Below are positions 42,848-51,533 of a stretch of 64,000 nucleotides of DNA, in pieces (position 1 is the first letter of the stretch; each line of letters starts with the position of its first letter). The notes under the pieces are model-generated. The model ran no database searches and was not told the origin of the DNA. It saw only the letters and a list, made by a program, of their open reading frames with translations. The position numbers were made by a program, and so were the translations under genes. The stretch comes from Candidatus Eremiobacterota bacterium (GTDB taxonomy: Bacteria; Vulcanimicrobiota; Vulcanimicrobiia; Vulcanimicrobiales; Vulcanimicrobiaceae). The stretch spans positions 1,523,300 through 1,587,299 of the forward strand of contig JAFAYE010000001.1 of assembly GCA_019240525.1 (NCBI GenBank), written 5' to 3'.

Positions 42848-45222
42848 GTGTGCGCGCCTACGTCGAGCGTGAACTCGGACGAACTCGAAATGACCAAGTC
42901 AAACGAACACGGAGCTTCGTCAGCATATGTAATCGTCCCTCGATAACGACCGGGCTGCAAGTTCTCAAAGTAGAACTCGCCATGCTCGCCGATGTCCGAC
43001 GAAAATTTTCCCGTCGCGCCGACGATCTGAAGAACGCCGTACTTCGGCGCCACCGTCTTGCCGTCGTACCGCAGCAGCAGGCGGCCGACGATGATCTGGA
43101 CTTTGCGGACGGTGAAGTCGAGGGCTGCGCCGCTTTGGTTGCGCGGAACGACGATCTTCTCGCTCGAGTCGATTTGATATTCAGGCAGGGTCCCCAAACC
43201 GCCGACTTCCACGCGATTGTCGACGTACGGCACCATGCCGGGGACGACGACGTAGCCGCGCCCGTTCGTCGTTCCCTGCACCGCGCCAGCCAGCGAGACC
43301 GGAAGTCCCGACGGTCCGGCGACGTGAACGAGCGTGTACGCGTCTTGTAAGGGACTGGTGAAAAATGCGCCTTGTTTGAAGAATGCGATGCTGCCCGTCA
43401 GGCCGGCGAAGGCGCTGGTTCCACCAGGGGCATCGCTCACTTGCTCGATCGCATCGAAGTTCGCGGCGCGGTACTGCGCCGATTCGGTGAACGAGTCTTG
43501 GCCCTGTCCCGATTGCGCGGTCGTCGTATAGCCCAAACCGCCCGGCGAGTTGGGCGCCGACGAGCTGTACGTTACCGACGTTGAGGGTGCGCCCTTTCCG
43601 GCCGCCGTTTGCGCCTGCAGGTATCCCGAGGTTCCGACGTTGACGTCGTAGCCGGCGCCCAGGGCCCACGTCGTCTGGTTCGCCGTGGCGACTGACGAAA
43701 AAAACGAACCGCGGTTACGCTGCGCGGTCAGAATCCAGGTACCTTTCCCGCCCGAGCGCATGTTGAGCGACGCGATTGTTTGATCGGCGGGCGAGCCTTG
43801 CGAGTAGTGGCTATCGGCGTGCGTAAGCTCCCCGTAGAGTCTGGGCGAGAAGCGGTACGTCACGCTTTCGAAGGCCGATTCGGTGCCACGGTTCGAGCTT
43901 GCGGGCAGCGCGATCGTCGCGAACTCTCGGCTGCGCAGGAGCGTTCCGATCTGCGCGGTTAGGCGGCCCCCCGCGTAGGCCCATGCGGCATATTCTGCGT
44001 TGCCGGCGCTTCCGCGCGAATCACTCGCCGCTGCGGCCAAATCGAATTGCCCGAGCGGCGTCCGAAAGCTCGCGCTCGGTCCGCCATCGACGGTGCCCGC
44101 GGAAGTCTCGAAGGCGCCCCCTGCCGTCACCGTGTTGGTGACGCCGAGACGATACGCGGCGACCCCCGCGAACGGGCCATAGCCTTCGTCCGGACCGAAG
44201 GGATCGAGCCGCAGGAAGCCCAGTTGGTAGTCGTAGCTGGTGACGCCCTTGGCGAGAACGATTTGCGACCCGTAGAACGATCCGCCGAACTGCGTGACGT
44301 TGCCAAAGGGATCGTGTAGAACGACATTGGTAACGTTCATGCCAACGGGAAGACTGACGTTCTCCAAGTTGAAGGGACCCGGCGGCAATTCGATTGTCTT
44401 GTAGAGGCCGCCGTTGACGTAAACGTCGGCCTGCGTCGGAGCGAGCGCCGTTCCCTTGAATCCCGCCGTGGGGTAGACCAAAAAGTCGGGCTGAAGCTCG
44501 AAGTTACGCGAGATCATCACGCCGCCGATGACCACGTTGGTTCCCAGTGGATCGTTCGTCGCAGCATACGTGTCGCCGATCGCGATCGTACGCAGCGCGG
44601 TTTCGTCATCGAACGTGAGCGTATCGAGTCCGCGGCGAAATCCCGTGTTTGCGACATTATTGGTTGCTTCGAAATGCGCTTCGTCGCTGCTAAAACCGGC
44701 GTCGAAGAACCCGGAAAGACTGCTGGGCGAGTCGCGTGCGAGCGAATCGATCACGTCATACGTCAGAAAACCGCTTGGAATCGTCGTGGGCGCCTGCGTT
44801 TGCATCTTTGGGGGCGCCAGATCGAAGGTATTCGCCGACGCCGCAAGGGCACTCGCATCGACGATGCGGATCGCGAGCGTCAATGCCGAAGCATCGTACG
44901 CGTACGTGATGGCGGGGGCCAATGCTTTGAGCGAGGCGTAGGTCGTGCCGCCGATAGTAATCGATTTGCTCTCGGCCACTTTGATGCCGGCATCCCGAAG
45001 TGCATCGATGGGAATCAGGAAATCGTTATCGTGGAGGATCGCGACGACGACACCCCGGTCGACGCCGCCGACTCGTAAGTCGAGTGGCACCCGCTGTTGC
45101 GACGTCTCCGAAGCGGGCGCTGATGTCGGGCTATCGGCGAAAGCCGGCGCGGTAGCGCCGAGCGCCAAAAACACGACGGCGATAATACGGCGACGGCGCG
45201 CGGCCGGGCGCCACGGGTTCAC
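42826..45222 (-). CDS. outer-membrane fimbrial usher (archaic Csu/FimD type)
   Basis: 798 residues from GTG 45222, which overlaps the chaperone stop as GTGA; the longer frame upstream is arginine-rich and lies inside the chaperone gene. A signal peptide (IIAVVFLALGATAPAFA) precedes an N-terminal domain with VPLDLRVGGVDRG. The barrel region includes the usher marks TQADVYVNGGLYKTIELPPG and PFNLENVSLPVG. C-terminal plug/CTD-like parts show YGVLQIVGATGKF and GEFYFENLQPGRY. It translocates and polymerises pilus subunits across the outer membrane. Confidence 0.9.
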   Translation of the reverse strand: MNPWRPAARRRRIIAVVFLALGATAPAFADSPTSAPASETSQQRVPLDLRVGGVDRGVVVAILHDNDFLIPIDALRDAGIKVAESKSITIGGTTYASLKALAPAITYAYDASALTLAIRIVDASALAASANTFDLAPPKMQTQAPTTIPSGFLTYDVIDSLARDSPSSLSGFFDAGFSSDEAHFEATNNVANTGFRRGLDTLTFDDETALRTIAIGDTYAATNDPLGTNVVIGGVMISRNFELQPDFLVYPTAGFKGTALAPTQADVYVNGGLYKTIELPPGPFNLENVSLPVGMNVTNVVLHDPFGNVTQFGGSFYGSQIVLAKGVTSYDYQLGFLRLDPFGPDEGYGPFAGVAAYRLGVTNTVTAGGAFETSAGTVDGGPSASFRTPLGQFDLAAAASDSRGSAGNAEYAAWAYAGGRLTAQIGTLLRSREFATIALPASSNRGTESAFESVTYRFSPRLYGELTHADSHYSQGSPADQTIASLNMRSGGKGTWILTAQRNRGSFFSSVATANQTTWALGAGYDVNVGTSGYLQAQTAAGKGAPSTSVTYSSSAPNSPGGLGYTTTAQSGQGQDSFTESAQYRAANFDAIEQVSDAPGGTSAFAGLTGSIAFFKQGAFFTSPLQDAYTLVHVAGPSGLPVSLAGAVQGTTNGRGYVVVPGMVPYVDNRVEVGGLGTLPEYQIDSSEKIVVPRNQSGAALDFTVRKVQIIVGRLLLRYDGKTVAPKYGVLQIVGATGKFSSDIGEHGEFYFENLQPGRYRGTITYADEAPCSFDLVISSSSEFTLDVGAHTCVEPSS

Positions 45223-45998
45223 ACTACGCAGACTCCGCCCGCTACGTCGATGATCTTGGGCGCTACCTTCATGTACGCGGGGGCCGCGATCGTAATGGAG
45301 CGAACGGCGCGGCAGCGGTCTTGCGGGGCGTGGAATGAGAACGACCGCGCATCTCCCGCGAGCACCCACCAGCCGCGGAACGGCTGCGAAAAGACGACGC
45401 TTCCTGCGGCGTCGCGCGCGATGATTTGGATGGCATCGTCGCCCAGGTGCGTGTTGCCGCTATTAAGCAGGGTAAAGTCCACGGCGTCACGCCGAGCGGT
45501 TGCTGCGGTGAGGCGGCCGCCGACGCGAGAAACTAAGGGCTCGACCATGACCGGAACCGTGAATTGCGTTCGAAAGTTCAAGCGCAGCTCGGCGCCGCGA
45601 AGACGATCGCCTGGAGGTGGGGCTTGCGGCAGTGCATCGACCACGATGCGATAGGTCTTTTCGACATCTCCCGGCGGAGCGAGCATCGCGATGCGAATCT
45701 CTTGCTTTCCATAGCCCGGAACGGTCACAAGCTGCGGAAAGACGATGACGTCGGAAGTCGGAGCAAGCTCGATACGGTTACCGGGGGCGTTGATCCAGCG
45801 CGCGGCGGAGATTTGCAGCCGCAGCGGCTGGGTTGAAGGATTACGAATGGTAAAGTCGCCGGCGCGCGCGGGGGGCGCAATGGTGACGTTGACCGGCGCG
45901 AAGAGAATATCGGCTTGAACACCGTTGGCTTCGCAGACTGCAGCGAAGCCAACGGTGATGAGAAGCGCCGCAATACGGCTCCGTACCGAGCACTTCAT
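45219..45998 (-). CDS. periplasmic pilus chaperone (PapD/CsuC-like)
   Basis: 259 residues from ATG 45998, with signal peptide (CSVRSRIAALLITVGFAAVC). PapD-like two-domain fold: FAPVNVTIAPPARAGDFTIRN, then LRLQISAARWI, FPQLVTVPGYGKQEIRIAML and KTYRIVVDALPQAP. Donates a strand to pilin subunits in the periplasm. The conserved C-terminal lysine/arginine region is LRGAELRLNFRTQFTVPV. It follows the first SCPU gene by 10 bp and is coupled to the usher. Confidence 0.9.
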   Translation of the reverse strand: MKCSVRSRIAALLITVGFAAVCEANGVQADILFAPVNVTIAPPARAGDFTIRNPSTQPLRLQISAARWINAPGNRIELAPTSDVIVFPQLVTVPGYGKQEIRIAMLAPPGDVEKTYRIVVDALPQAPPPGDRLRGAELRLNFRTQFTVPVMVEPLVSRVGGRLTAATARRDAVDFTLLNSGNTHLGDDAIQIIARDAAGSVVFSQPFRGWWVLAGDARSFSFHAPQDRCRAVRSITIAAPAYMKVAPKIIDVAGGVCVV

Positions 45999-46008
45999 GA
46001 GCGAACGC

Positions 46009-46533
46009 CTACGGAGGGAAGTTGAACGTGAAAGTAACGGTATCGGTATACGTACCGGCGGGTATGTTCTGTTCGCCGGCGCTCGTATCCGGGACGCCGC
46101 AGATGCTGTACGTTGTGGTGTTGCCGGTCGCGGGGCCGAGGTTTTCGGGAGTTCCATTCGTGATCTGAATGCCGGCCACGCCGCAAGCGGCCGAATTGTA
46201 GAGCAGATAGTTAAATGTATTCGTGCCGGCCGTTGCGACCCAATCGTTCGGGTTACTGCTGTTGGTGTTGGCGCTGACTGGAGTAACCTGCGCATCCAAG
46301 CCGGTCGTGCAGATCCACGTATAAGAAGCCGATCCCGGGGTGCCGACGTTTTGGATTGGCTCGTAGGTCATCGTCAAGGTCGCGGGTTGCGTCAAAACGT
46401 CGCAGTTGTTCGAAACCGTGGCGCTGACGTTGAGGGTCGCCTGATTTGTCGCGGCGACTGCCGGACTAAGGCTCCCGGCGGAGAACGCAGCAGCGCTGAT
46501 AACGAGCGCCGCCGCCTTGAAGGTTCGGTTCAT
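46009..46533 (-). CDS. spore-coat-U-domain pilin subunit (major, first gene)
   Basis: 174 residues from ATG 46533 with GGAAAGGA about 9 nt upstream. Signal peptide KAAALVISAAAFSAGSLSPAVA. The mature N-terminus is ATNQATLNVSATVSNNCDVL, then TMTYEPIQNVG, and the end reads AGTYTDTVTFTFNF, the SCPU signature. As first gene, with the best Shine-Dalgarno of the operon, it is the probable major subunit of the pilus. Four cysteines (NCD, WICTT, ACGV, SICGV) could form two disulphides. Confidence 0.88.
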   Translation of the reverse strand: MNRTFKAAALVISAAAFSAGSLSPAVAATNQATLNVSATVSNNCDVLTQPATLTMTYEPIQNVGTPGSASYTWICTTGLDAQVTPVSANTNSSNPNDWVATAGTNTFNYLLYNSAACGVAGIQITNGTPENLGPATGNTTTYSICGVPDTSAGEQNIPAGTYTDTVTFTFNFPP

Positions 46534-46656
46534 GTGTGGATTCCTTTCCACGAGAGATGAGTGAATAATGCCCATGCCTAAGCGTGAGCGTGCTAAGTTC
46601 CGTCCCTACAGAACACATAATCCGGAGGGAGAGCTATACTAGCTTCCCTTGCGTAC

Positions 46657-46685
46657 AGAATGCGACAAAAGACGCTCATTGTCAA
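46657..46685 (-). promoter_or_regulatory. possible promoter of the pilus operon
   Basis: On the minus strand TTGACA (46685-46680) and CATTCT (46662-46657) are 17 bp apart. The -35 is perfect, the -10 weak. It is about 125 bp above the SCPU start. The rest of the 195-bp gap 46534-46728 shows no gene I can support. Confidence 0.4.
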
Positions 46686-46728
46686 GAGCGCAACGCAACT
46701 TCGATCTGGCGATCCGCCGCCGGAGAGA

Positions 46729-47430
46729 CTACCCCGCCGAAGTTCGCCAGAGTTTCGGACAGAGCAGCGTATCGACCGGGTCGCCGGCGAGGTCGTCGAC
46801 CATCGCTTCGGTGACATTGAACTGAATGCTCTGCGGCCAGCCCGTCCACGGCAGTGGAAACGGCACGGGAATGCGCACGTAGTGATATTGATGCGTGGGG
46901 GTGCGCAGACGCAGCGCGAGTTGCTCCGGGCCCCCAGGTGCGGGATCGGCGTAAAGCCACGCGTAGTAGCCGTCTTGATCGTTCTCGACCGAAACGTTCG
47001 TCGGCTGCACTTGCGGAACCGGCTTGTTGCAAATCGCGTCGCTTTTCGCGAAGAGAACGAACGTCGGCGCAACGTAGAGGAACGACTGTGGCGCGGTGCC
47101 CGAAAGCAGCACCGGCTTGGACGACGGCGAGGATCTGTCGTTCAACGTTACGCTGACGCTGCGATCGAGTCCGGCGATGAAAAACAGATATTCGGAGGCC
47201 GTGCAGCGGTACTGTGGGGCCGCGACATCGAGCGAGTGGACGCCGAATGCGCTATCGAATTCCACGACCGCCTGACCTTCATCGCCGCGCGCTACTCGGT
47301 AGATGCGATCGAGCTCGGGACGGCCGAGGCGATCGCTCAAGCGAACGCGTACGGCGATGGTCGTTTCCGGTGCGACACGAGCGATTGCGTTACAAAATGC
47401 GATATGTAGGATGACGTGAGAGAGAGGCAC
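46729..47430 (-). CDS. secreted protein of unknown function next to the pilus operon
   Basis: 233 residues, GTG start with GAAAGAGG about 6 nt upstream. The N-terminus is weakly hydrophobic (SHVILHIAFCNAIARVA), perhaps a poor signal peptide. The body is beta-rich, with AVRVRLSDRLGRPELDRIYRVA, LRLRTPTHQYHYVRIPVPFP and WPQSIQFNVTEAMVDDL, and four cysteines. The opposite-strand frame over the same DNA is arginine-rich and less credible. I recognise no family. It lies on the same strand as the pilus genes, about 195 bp upstream, so a role as an accessory or tip protein is possible but unproven. Confidence 0.6.
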   Translation of the reverse strand: MPLSHVILHIAFCNAIARVAPETTIAVRVRLSDRLGRPELDRIYRVARGDEGQAVVEFDSAFGVHSLDVAAPQYRCTASEYLFFIAGLDRSVSVTLNDRSSPSSKPVLLSGTAPQSFLYVAPTFVLFAKSDAICNKPVPQVQPTNVSVENDQDGYYAWLYADPAPGGPEQLALRLRTPTHQYHYVRIPVPFPLPWTGWPQSIQFNVTEAMVDDLAGDPVDTLLCPKLWRTSAG

Positions 47431-47496
47431 CGAGCGCCTCTTTCAAGGCTTCCGAGGAAAGGTCCGCTATCTCGAGGAGCGAATGACGATTAATCC

Positions 47497-49317
47497 ATGC
47501 CGGCGCGCGTCGTTAACGACTTCACCATACGCGTGGCCACGGTCAACGGCTCGGGAAGCCAATCCTCGAACCTCGTTCTGACCAACGCCATCGCGCGTTT
47601 GGGCATTCCGGTCGCGCCGAAAAACGTCTTTCCCTCGAACATCGAAGGGCTTCCGACGTGGTTTGACGTTCGCATCAGCTCCCGGGGTTATCAATGCCGC
47701 ACGCGCGACGTCGACGTGTTGCTCGCACTCAATCCTGCCACCTGGGCTCAAGACGTCGCCGGCGTAAAATCCGGTGGTGCGATCGTGCACGAATCCGTTT
47801 ATCCACTCAACTCCGAGACTCGGCGTGAAGACCTGACCTATTATTCGGTACCCTTTGCGGCGCTGGCGAAAGAACACTTCGCCGATAAGGGCGATCTGCG
47901 CAAATATCTGACCAACATGATCTACGTCGGCGTGCTCGCAGAACTGTTGGGCATTCCGAGCGACACGATCGAAGATGGGCTGAAAACACAGTTCCGCACC
48001 AAAGCCAAAGCGGTCGAGCTCAACATGGCCGCGGTGCGCGTTGGATTTGACTATGCCGCCGAGCACTTGCAGAAACAAGATCCGTTTCGCCTCGAGCCCA
48101 TGACTGGCAAGACCGATGGGTTGCTCTTTATGGAAGGCAATCGCGCCGCCGCCTTGGGCTGCGTGATGGGCGGATGTACGGTCGCGGCGTGGTATCCGAT
48201 CACGCCCTCCTCGTCGCTCTGCGAGTATTTCATCCAATACTGCGATCGCTATCGCGCCGGCGCAGAGAACGGCGACCGTAACGTAGCGATCGTTCAGGCT
48301 GAAGACGAGCTGGCTGCGGCGGGCGTCGTTTTCGGGGCGGGCTGGGCCGGAGCGCGCGCGATGACGTCGACGTCGGGCCCCGGGATTTCGCTCATGGCCG
48401 AATACGCCGGTTATGGATATTTCGCCGAAGTGCCCGGCGTGATCTTCGACGTGCAGCGCGCGGGCCCGTCGACCGGGCTGCCCACGCGCACGATGCAGGG
48501 CGACGTCGCCTTCGCCTACACGCTCTCGCACGGAGACACCAAGCATATTGTTTTGCTTCCGGCAACGGTGCGAGAAGCATACGAGTTTGCCATGGAGGCC
48601 TTCGATCTTGCGGATCGTTTCCAAACGCCGGTCTTCGTGCTCTCCGACCTCGATCTCGGCATGAATTCGTGGTTGACTCCCGCATTGCCATATCCCGAAA
48701 GGCCCTTCAATCGCGGCAAAGTGCTCTCGGCTGAAGATTTGACGTCGATGAAAGGCTGGGGGCGGTACCGCGACGTTGATAAAGACGGCATCGCCTATCG
48801 GACGCTGCCGGGAACGAAACATCCCAATGCGGGCTTCTTCACTCGCGGGACCGGACACGACGAAGAGGCGCGCTACTCGGAAATGCCCGACGTTTGGCAG
48901 CGCAATCTCGACCGCTTGAATCGAAAGCATGAAACCGCACGGACCGCGGTGCCGGCGCCGATCGTCGACGAGCAGGGGCGAAAGATCGCCGTTCTCGCTT
49001 ACGGAACGACACATCACGCGGTCGTCGAAGCACTCGACCGGCTGCGCGAAGCCGGGATCGAGGCCGATTACTTACGCGTGCGCGCGCTTCCCCTTTCACC
49101 GGAAGTCGCGACCTTCATCAAGCGCCACGAGCGCGTCTACGTCATCGAACAGAATCGTGACGGCCAGCTCTACGGCGTCTTACGGGCCGAGCTGCCCACG
49201 TATTTGATTGGACGCCTCGAATCGATTCGTCACTACAACGGCGTGCCAATCGATGCGCACGTTATCATCGATCCGTTGCTCGAGGCCGAGCGCGCACCCG
49301 CTGTGGTTGCGGAATAG
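47497..49317 (+). CDS. korA: 2-oxoacid:ferredoxin oxidoreductase, fused gamma-alpha subunit
   Basis: 606 residues. Residues 1-180 are the gamma domain (ATVNGSGSQSSNLVLTNAIARLG, NIEGLPTWFDVRISSRGYQ). The alpha domain follows, with the signature AAWYPITPSSSLCEYF near residue 235, QAEDELAAAGVVFGAGWAGARA and SGPGISLMAEYAG. The C-terminal part has IAVLAYGTTHHAVVEALD and VYVIEQNRDGQLYGVLR. The fused form is typical of 2-oxoglutarate oxidoreductases (KorAB) of aerobic bacteria. Substrate 2-oxoglutarate is likely but pyruvate cannot be excluded. A GAGGAG lies about 12 nt before the ATG. Confidence 0.93.
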   Translation: MPARVVNDFTIRVATVNGSGSQSSNLVLTNAIARLGIPVAPKNVFPSNIEGLPTWFDVRISSRGYQCRTRDVDVLLALNPATWAQDVAGVKSGGAIVHESVYPLNSETRREDLTYYSVPFAALAKEHFADKGDLRKYLTNMIYVGVLAELLGIPSDTIEDGLKTQFRTKAKAVELNMAAVRVGFDYAAEHLQKQDPFRLEPMTGKTDGLLFMEGNRAAALGCVMGGCTVAAWYPITPSSSLCEYFIQYCDRYRAGAENGDRNVAIVQAEDELAAAGVVFGAGWAGARAMTSTSGPGISLMAEYAGYGYFAEVPGVIFDVQRAGPSTGLPTRTMQGDVAFAYTLSHGDTKHIVLLPATVREAYEFAMEAFDLADRFQTPVFVLSDLDLGMNSWLTPALPYPERPFNRGKVLSAEDLTSMKGWGRYRDVDKDGIAYRTLPGTKHPNAGFFTRGTGHDEEARYSEMPDVWQRNLDRLNRKHETARTAVPAPIVDEQGRKIAVLAYGTTHHAVVEALDRLREAGIEADYLRVRALPLSPEVATFIKRHERVYVIEQNRDGQLYGVLRAELPTYLIGRLESIRHYNGVPIDAHVIIDPLLEAERAPAVVAE

Positions 49318-49340
49318 CACCGAAAGTCTTTAGGAAAACA

Positions 49341-50357
49341 ATGACGGCAAATCTCAACATCGTCGGACTCACTCGCGAAATCTATAAAGGGCTTCCCACG
49401 ACGCTGTGCGCGGGCTGCGGCCATAATTCGATCACGAATCACTTGATCAAAGCCCTTTTCGAGTACGGCGTCGAGCCGCACAAGTTAGCCAAGATGAGCG
49501 GCATCGGCTGCTCGTCCAAGACACCGGCCTATTTCGTGGAACAGGCCCACGGCTTCAACGGCCTGCACGGTCGCATGCCGTCGGCCGCAACCGGCGCCAA
49601 ACTCGCGAATCGCGACTTGCTCGTTTTGGGCATCAGCGGCGACGGCGATACGGCGAGCATTGGGTTGGGGCAATACTGTCACATGATCCGCCGAAATCTC
49701 GATTGCACCTACATCGTCGAAAACAATGGTTGCTACGGTTTGACGAAAGGCCAATTCTCCGCCACGGCCGACGTCGGATCGACGCAAAAGGGCGGGAAGG
49801 TCAACGAATACGCGACGATCGACGTCTGCAGCCTCGCGATCGAACTCGGCGCGACATTCGTCGCGCGTTCCTTTTCGGGCGACGGCAAGCAGCTGGTGCC
49901 ACTACTTCAAGCCGCCTTTTCGCACCGCGGCACCGCGATTCTCGACGTCATCAGCCCGTGCGTGACGTTTAACGACCACGAGGGCTCGACGAAGAGCTAC
50001 GCTTACGTCAAAGAACACGACGTCGTCCTGCATACGGCCGACTATATCGCCGGGGGCCGCGAGATCAGCGTCGATTACGAGCCCGGAACCGTGCGTGACG
50101 TCGAGTTGGAGGACGGCTCGCACGTACTCCTTCGCAAGCTCGACGTGGACTACGACCCGACCAATGCGATGGGCGCTCTGAAAACGATTCATGACGCGAG
50201 CGAGCGGGGCGAGTTCGTTACCGGCCTGCTCTACGTGGACACGGCCGCCCAGGACCTGTGCGAGCGCGAACATCTCACGCGCACGCCGCTCGCGCAGCTC
50301 GACGAAACAACTTTGCGAATCAGCCGTGACGAATGGCAGAAACTGATGAGGACGTGA
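49341..50357 (+). CDS. korB: 2-oxoacid:ferredoxin oxidoreductase, beta subunit
   Basis: 338 residues, 23 bp after korA. Thiamine pyrophosphate-binding subunit: TLCAGCGHNSITNHLIKAL at the N-terminus, SGIGCSSKTPAYF, FNGLHGRMPSAATGAKLAN, the TPP motif GISGDGDTASIGLGQ ... ENNGCYGLTKGQFSAT, and LDVISPCVTFNDHEGSTKS. Cysteines in CAGCG and GCSS likely bind a 4Fe-4S cluster. With KorA it gives acyl-CoA, CO2 and reduced ferredoxin. The next gene overlaps by 4 bp. Confidence 0.95.
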   Translation: MTANLNIVGLTREIYKGLPTTLCAGCGHNSITNHLIKALFEYGVEPHKLAKMSGIGCSSKTPAYFVEQAHGFNGLHGRMPSAATGAKLANRDLLVLGISGDGDTASIGLGQYCHMIRRNLDCTYIVENNGCYGLTKGQFSATADVGSTQKGGKVNEYATIDVCSLAIELGATFVARSFSGDGKQLVPLLQAAFSHRGTAILDVISPCVTFNDHEGSTKSYAYVKEHDVVLHTADYIAGGREISVDYEPGTVRDVELEDGSHVLLRKLDVDYDPTNAMGALKTIHDASERGEFVTGLLYVDTAAQDLCEREHLTRTPLAQLDETTLRISRDEWQKLMRT

Positions 50358-50779
50358 GCGGAGCGGCAATCGCGATCCGCTATTGCAGCGCACTGATTGG
50401 CGCAATCATCGCGTTTGAGGCGCTGCCCGCCGCCGCGGCCGTGATGCGCGGTCACGTTTGGGAAGCGACGTACGTCGCCGCCTATCAGCCGACGTTCGGC
50501 GTTCAGGGCGTTCCGCACTCAGGTGTCATGAAGTTGAGGTTCAACGACGGCATCATCGCCGGGACGTACGTCTCGCAATCGGTTCGGCCGGATCCGCTCT
50601 ACGGGCGAACGATCGCGATTAGCGGCAACGTCAGCGCCGGAAATATCACTCTGGTCTTTCAAACGTCGGGCGGGTTTACCGTTCGCGGCACGATCGCCGA
50701 AAACGGCGAAATTTCCGGCACGGCGACCATTCGCGGCAGCTTCTATAACTTTCTCGCGAAAGTCAAGTCATCGCCGTAA
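50354..50779 (+). CDS. secreted protein of unknown function
   Basis: 141 residues from GTG 50354 (GTGA overlap with korB; an in-frame ATG seven codons earlier is possible). A signal peptide is visible (SALIGAIIAFEALPAAAA). The mature part of about 110 residues is a small beta-rich domain: GVPHSGVMKLRFNDGIIAGTY, GRTIAISGNVSAGNITLVF and GTIAENGEISGTATIRGSF, a repeating strand-turn pattern. No family recognised. The coupling to korB is probably incidental to dense packing. cobB follows after 10 bp. Confidence 0.72.
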   Translation: MSGAAIAIRYCSALIGAIIAFEALPAAAAVMRGHVWEATYVAAYQPTFGVQGVPHSGVMKLRFNDGIIAGTYVSQSVRPDPLYGRTIAISGNVSAGNITLVFQTSGGFTVRGTIAENGEISGTATIRGSFYNFLAKVKSSP

Positions 50780-50789
50780 CCCGTCAGCA

Positions 50790-51533
50790 ATGACCGCTCG
50801 CCTTGAAGAATTGTGTGAGCGACTGCGGGCTGCCAAATCGGTCCTCGTGCTTACCGGCTCGGGCATCTCGGCCGAAAGCGGTTTGCCGACGTTTCGCGGC
50901 GTCGGTGGCTTGTGGCGCACGCATCGTGTCGAGGAGCTAGCATCGCCGCAAGGATTTGCGCGCGACCCGCAACTGGTGTGGACGTGGTACAACGAACGTA
51001 TGGCCGCGCATCACCGCGCCGAGCCGAATCCTGGACACGACGCGCTCGTGAAACTTGAAGATGCTCTGGGCGATTTCACTCTGGCGACACAAAACGTCGA
51101 CTCGCTTCACAGGCGTGCGGGTTCGCGCAATCTGCTCGAGCTGCACGGAAGTTTGCGCGAAGCGCGCTGCAGTAACTGCACCGAGCGCCGCCCGCTCGAC
51201 GCGAACGGCTTGCCTCTGGATGACGTCGAGCACCGTTGTGGTGGACGATTTCGACCCGACATCGTTTGGTTCGGAGAGCCGTTGCCGGCGGCGGTCTGGC
51301 GCGAAGCGCAGCTCGCGGCAGCGCGGGCAGAAGTTATTCTGGTCGTCGGCACGAGTGCGGTCGTTTACCCTGCGGCGGCCCTCGCCACGTACTATAACGA
51401 TCGCGCGTTCGTCGCCGAAATCAATCCTCAAGCAACCGCGATCAGCGGGCGCGTCGCGTGCGCCCTGCGCGGTACGGCAGCCGAGTTACTCCCGCGGATC
51501 GCCGATGACCTCGGCCGCGTCCGGTTGCCGTGA
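50790..51533 (+). CDS. cobB: NAD-dependent protein deacylase (sirtuin)
   Basis: 247 residues. Marks: VLTGSGISAESGLPTFRG, TQNVDSLHRRAGSRNLLELHGS (catalytic His), RPDIVWFGEPLP, VVGTSAVVYPAA, EINPQA. The pair Y-x-x-R in WYNERM is the class III signature for succinyl/malonyl removal. The zinc site looks altered: CSNC is normal, but the second pair is EHRCGG, with only one Cys and a His two residues earlier. Removes acyl groups from lysines using NAD+. Its 3' end overlaps the convergent permease by 48 bp. Confidence 0.93.
   Translation: MTARLEELCERLRAAKSVLVLTGSGISAESGLPTFRGVGGLWRTHRVEELASPQGFARDPQLVWTWYNERMAAHHRAEPNPGHDALVKLEDALGDFTLATQNVDSLHRRAGSRNLLELHGSLREARCSNCTERRPLDANGLPLDDVEHRCGGRFRPDIVWFGEPLPAAVWREAQLAAARAEVILVVGTSAVVYPAAALATYYNDRAFVAEINPQATAISGRVACALRGTAAELLPRIADDLGRVRLP

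Noticed and set aside
46660-47409. 249-residue plus-strand frame opposite the unrecognised protein at 46729-47430
   Set aside because: Very Arg-rich and without a Shine-Dalgarno; the minus-strand frame has a good one and a normal composition.
47467-49017. 516-residue frame antisense to korA
   Set aside because: Shadow of korA; composition rich in Arg, His and Gly with no family signature.
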